A DNA stretch of 7,219 bases, taken from contig JAJYVN010000149.1 of assembly GCA_021791995.1 (NCBI GenBank), forward strand, positions 1-7,219, written 5' to 3'. Positions 6,816 to 7,219 of this stretch are shown here, piece by piece. The translations under genes were made by a program, and so were the position numbers. The DNA is from Bacillota bacterium. Lineage in GTDB: Bacteria > Bacillota > Sulfobacillia > RBS10-35 > JAJYVN01. The notes beneath the pieces are model-generated. The model made no database searches. It saw only the letters and a list, made by a program, of their open reading frames with translations, and was not told the DNA's origin. Positions within the stretch are counted from its first letter, which is position 1; the number at the start of each line of letters is the position of its first letter.

Positions 6816-7123
6816 CGACCCAGCAGCCCGTACGCGTAATGGCGGAGTCCTGCCGCCTCGAAAGAACGGCCCTCGCAGCACAGGAGGACCAGGGGGAGCC
6901 GAGCCAGGTCTCCGGTGGGCGAAGGCCAAGGAAGCTGCGAAGCGTTTGGAGATGCAGCAGCGAACCCCCCCCCGGAGAGGGGAGCGGGATGCTGGGAAGG
7001 CCACGCAGGGAACTCGGGAGGCCCTCCTCCGCCGAAGCGGGCTGGCGTGGCCCGTGGAAAGGGCCGGCCCTATAAGCGAAAGCGAAGTGGGACGGAGCAG
7101 AGAGGGCGTCGGCAGGGGCTATA
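6816..7123. other. GC-rich, hairpin-dense stretch without a recognisable gene
   Basis: No protein family is recognised in any frame. Several hairpins with purine-rich loops are visible on the plus strand: CCGC-CGAA-GCGG (7029-7040), GGCCC-GTGGAAA-GGGCC (7049-7065) beside the palindrome GGGCCGGCCC (7061-7070), and GC-GAAA-GC near 7075-7082. A run of nine C lies at 6965-6973. GAAA and CGAA loops in purine-rich plus-strand sequence are typical of large structured RNAs, so this may be part of one RNA with the flanking segments. That is inference; no known RNA family could be matched with confidence. Confidence 0.4.
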
Positions 7124-7219
7124 GTGTGCGCCTGACAGCTTCGTGGGCTAGCGGGTTGAAGTCCCGCCGGACCGTGGCTCAAGCGGGTTCCGTAGCCAAA
7201 GGTGGGGCTAATCCCTCAT
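7124..7219 (+). ncRNA. Candidate 5' part of a mobile structured RNA (group II intron or HEARO/OMEGA-like), cut by window edge
   Basis: The segment opens with GTGTGCGCC, which fits the GUGYG start of bacterial group II introns. Then come GCGGG-TTGAAGT-CCCGC (a 5-bp stem with a 7-base loop, GCGGG starting near 7151), a hairpin with outer stem GGCT/AGCC and inner CGG/CCG at about 7172-7195, and GGG-GCTAAT-CCC near 7207-7217. A GGG-UGAGAGU-CCC type hairpin about 30 bases after the start also occurs in group IIC introns. The alternative is a HEARO RNA, the guide-RNA scaffold that precedes iscB genes. The protein that would decide (reverse transcriptase or IscB) would begin beyond the window. The boundary at 7124 is a guess from the GTGTG motif. 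Confidence 0.35.

Noticed and set aside
6748..7219. Frame open from ATG 6748 to the right edge (157 codons, no stop)
   Set aside because: The translation is Arg/Gly/Ala/Pro/Ser-rich with few hydrophobic residues and no domain. The same DNA is full of hairpins. Open frames of this length are common by chance at this GC content.
1..7219. Search for tRNA genes and CRISPR arrays
   Set aside because: No T-loop/acceptor pattern and no regularly spaced direct repeats were found.

Overview
The window comes from a GC-rich bacterial chromosome. Strong GGAGG-type ribosome binding sites, a GTG start and the gene families present would fit a high-GC Firmicute-like lineage such as Sulfobacillus, Thermaerobacter or Symbiobacterium. 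That placement is an inference, because no marker gene is present.

From the left edge to 1841 on the plus strand lies most of a GxGYxYP-family protein, a putative glycoside hydrolase whose 5' end is outside the window. It is followed by a convergent intergenic region with two hairpins, one of them a strong candidate shared terminator at 1990-2024. A six-helix membrane protein is encoded on the minus strand (2064-2753). A 444-base divergent region with imperfect palindromes near 3097-3132 separates it from a plus-strand pair. This pair is an M20-family metallopeptidase with a complete dinuclear-zinc ligand set (3198-4622) and, 42 bases downstream, a membrane-anchored phosphodiester glycosidase (NAGPA domain) protein (4665-5600). 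The pair looks co-transcribed and ends at a hairpin at 5626-5646. A hydrolase for small peptides and a surface enzyme for sugar phosphodiesters or exopolysaccharide sit close together, and the first gene is also a putative carbohydrate hydrolase, so scavenging or remodelling of envelope material is a possible but unproven theme.

From about 5650 the character changes. No intact gene can be supported up to about 6100. Then comes a decayed C-terminal half of an IS200/IS605-type TnpB (6104-6728) with one nonsense codon and two small deletions that can each be placed. The last 490 bases are very GC-rich and full of short hairpins with GAAA- or CGAA-type loops. They hold no recognisable protein and look like structured RNA. 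At 7124 a GTGTGCGCC start followed by several hairpins resembles either the 5' end of a group II intron or the start of a HEARO/OMEGA-type RNA. The gene that would decide between them lies beyond the right edge. This right-hand part is the most promising place for something unusual.
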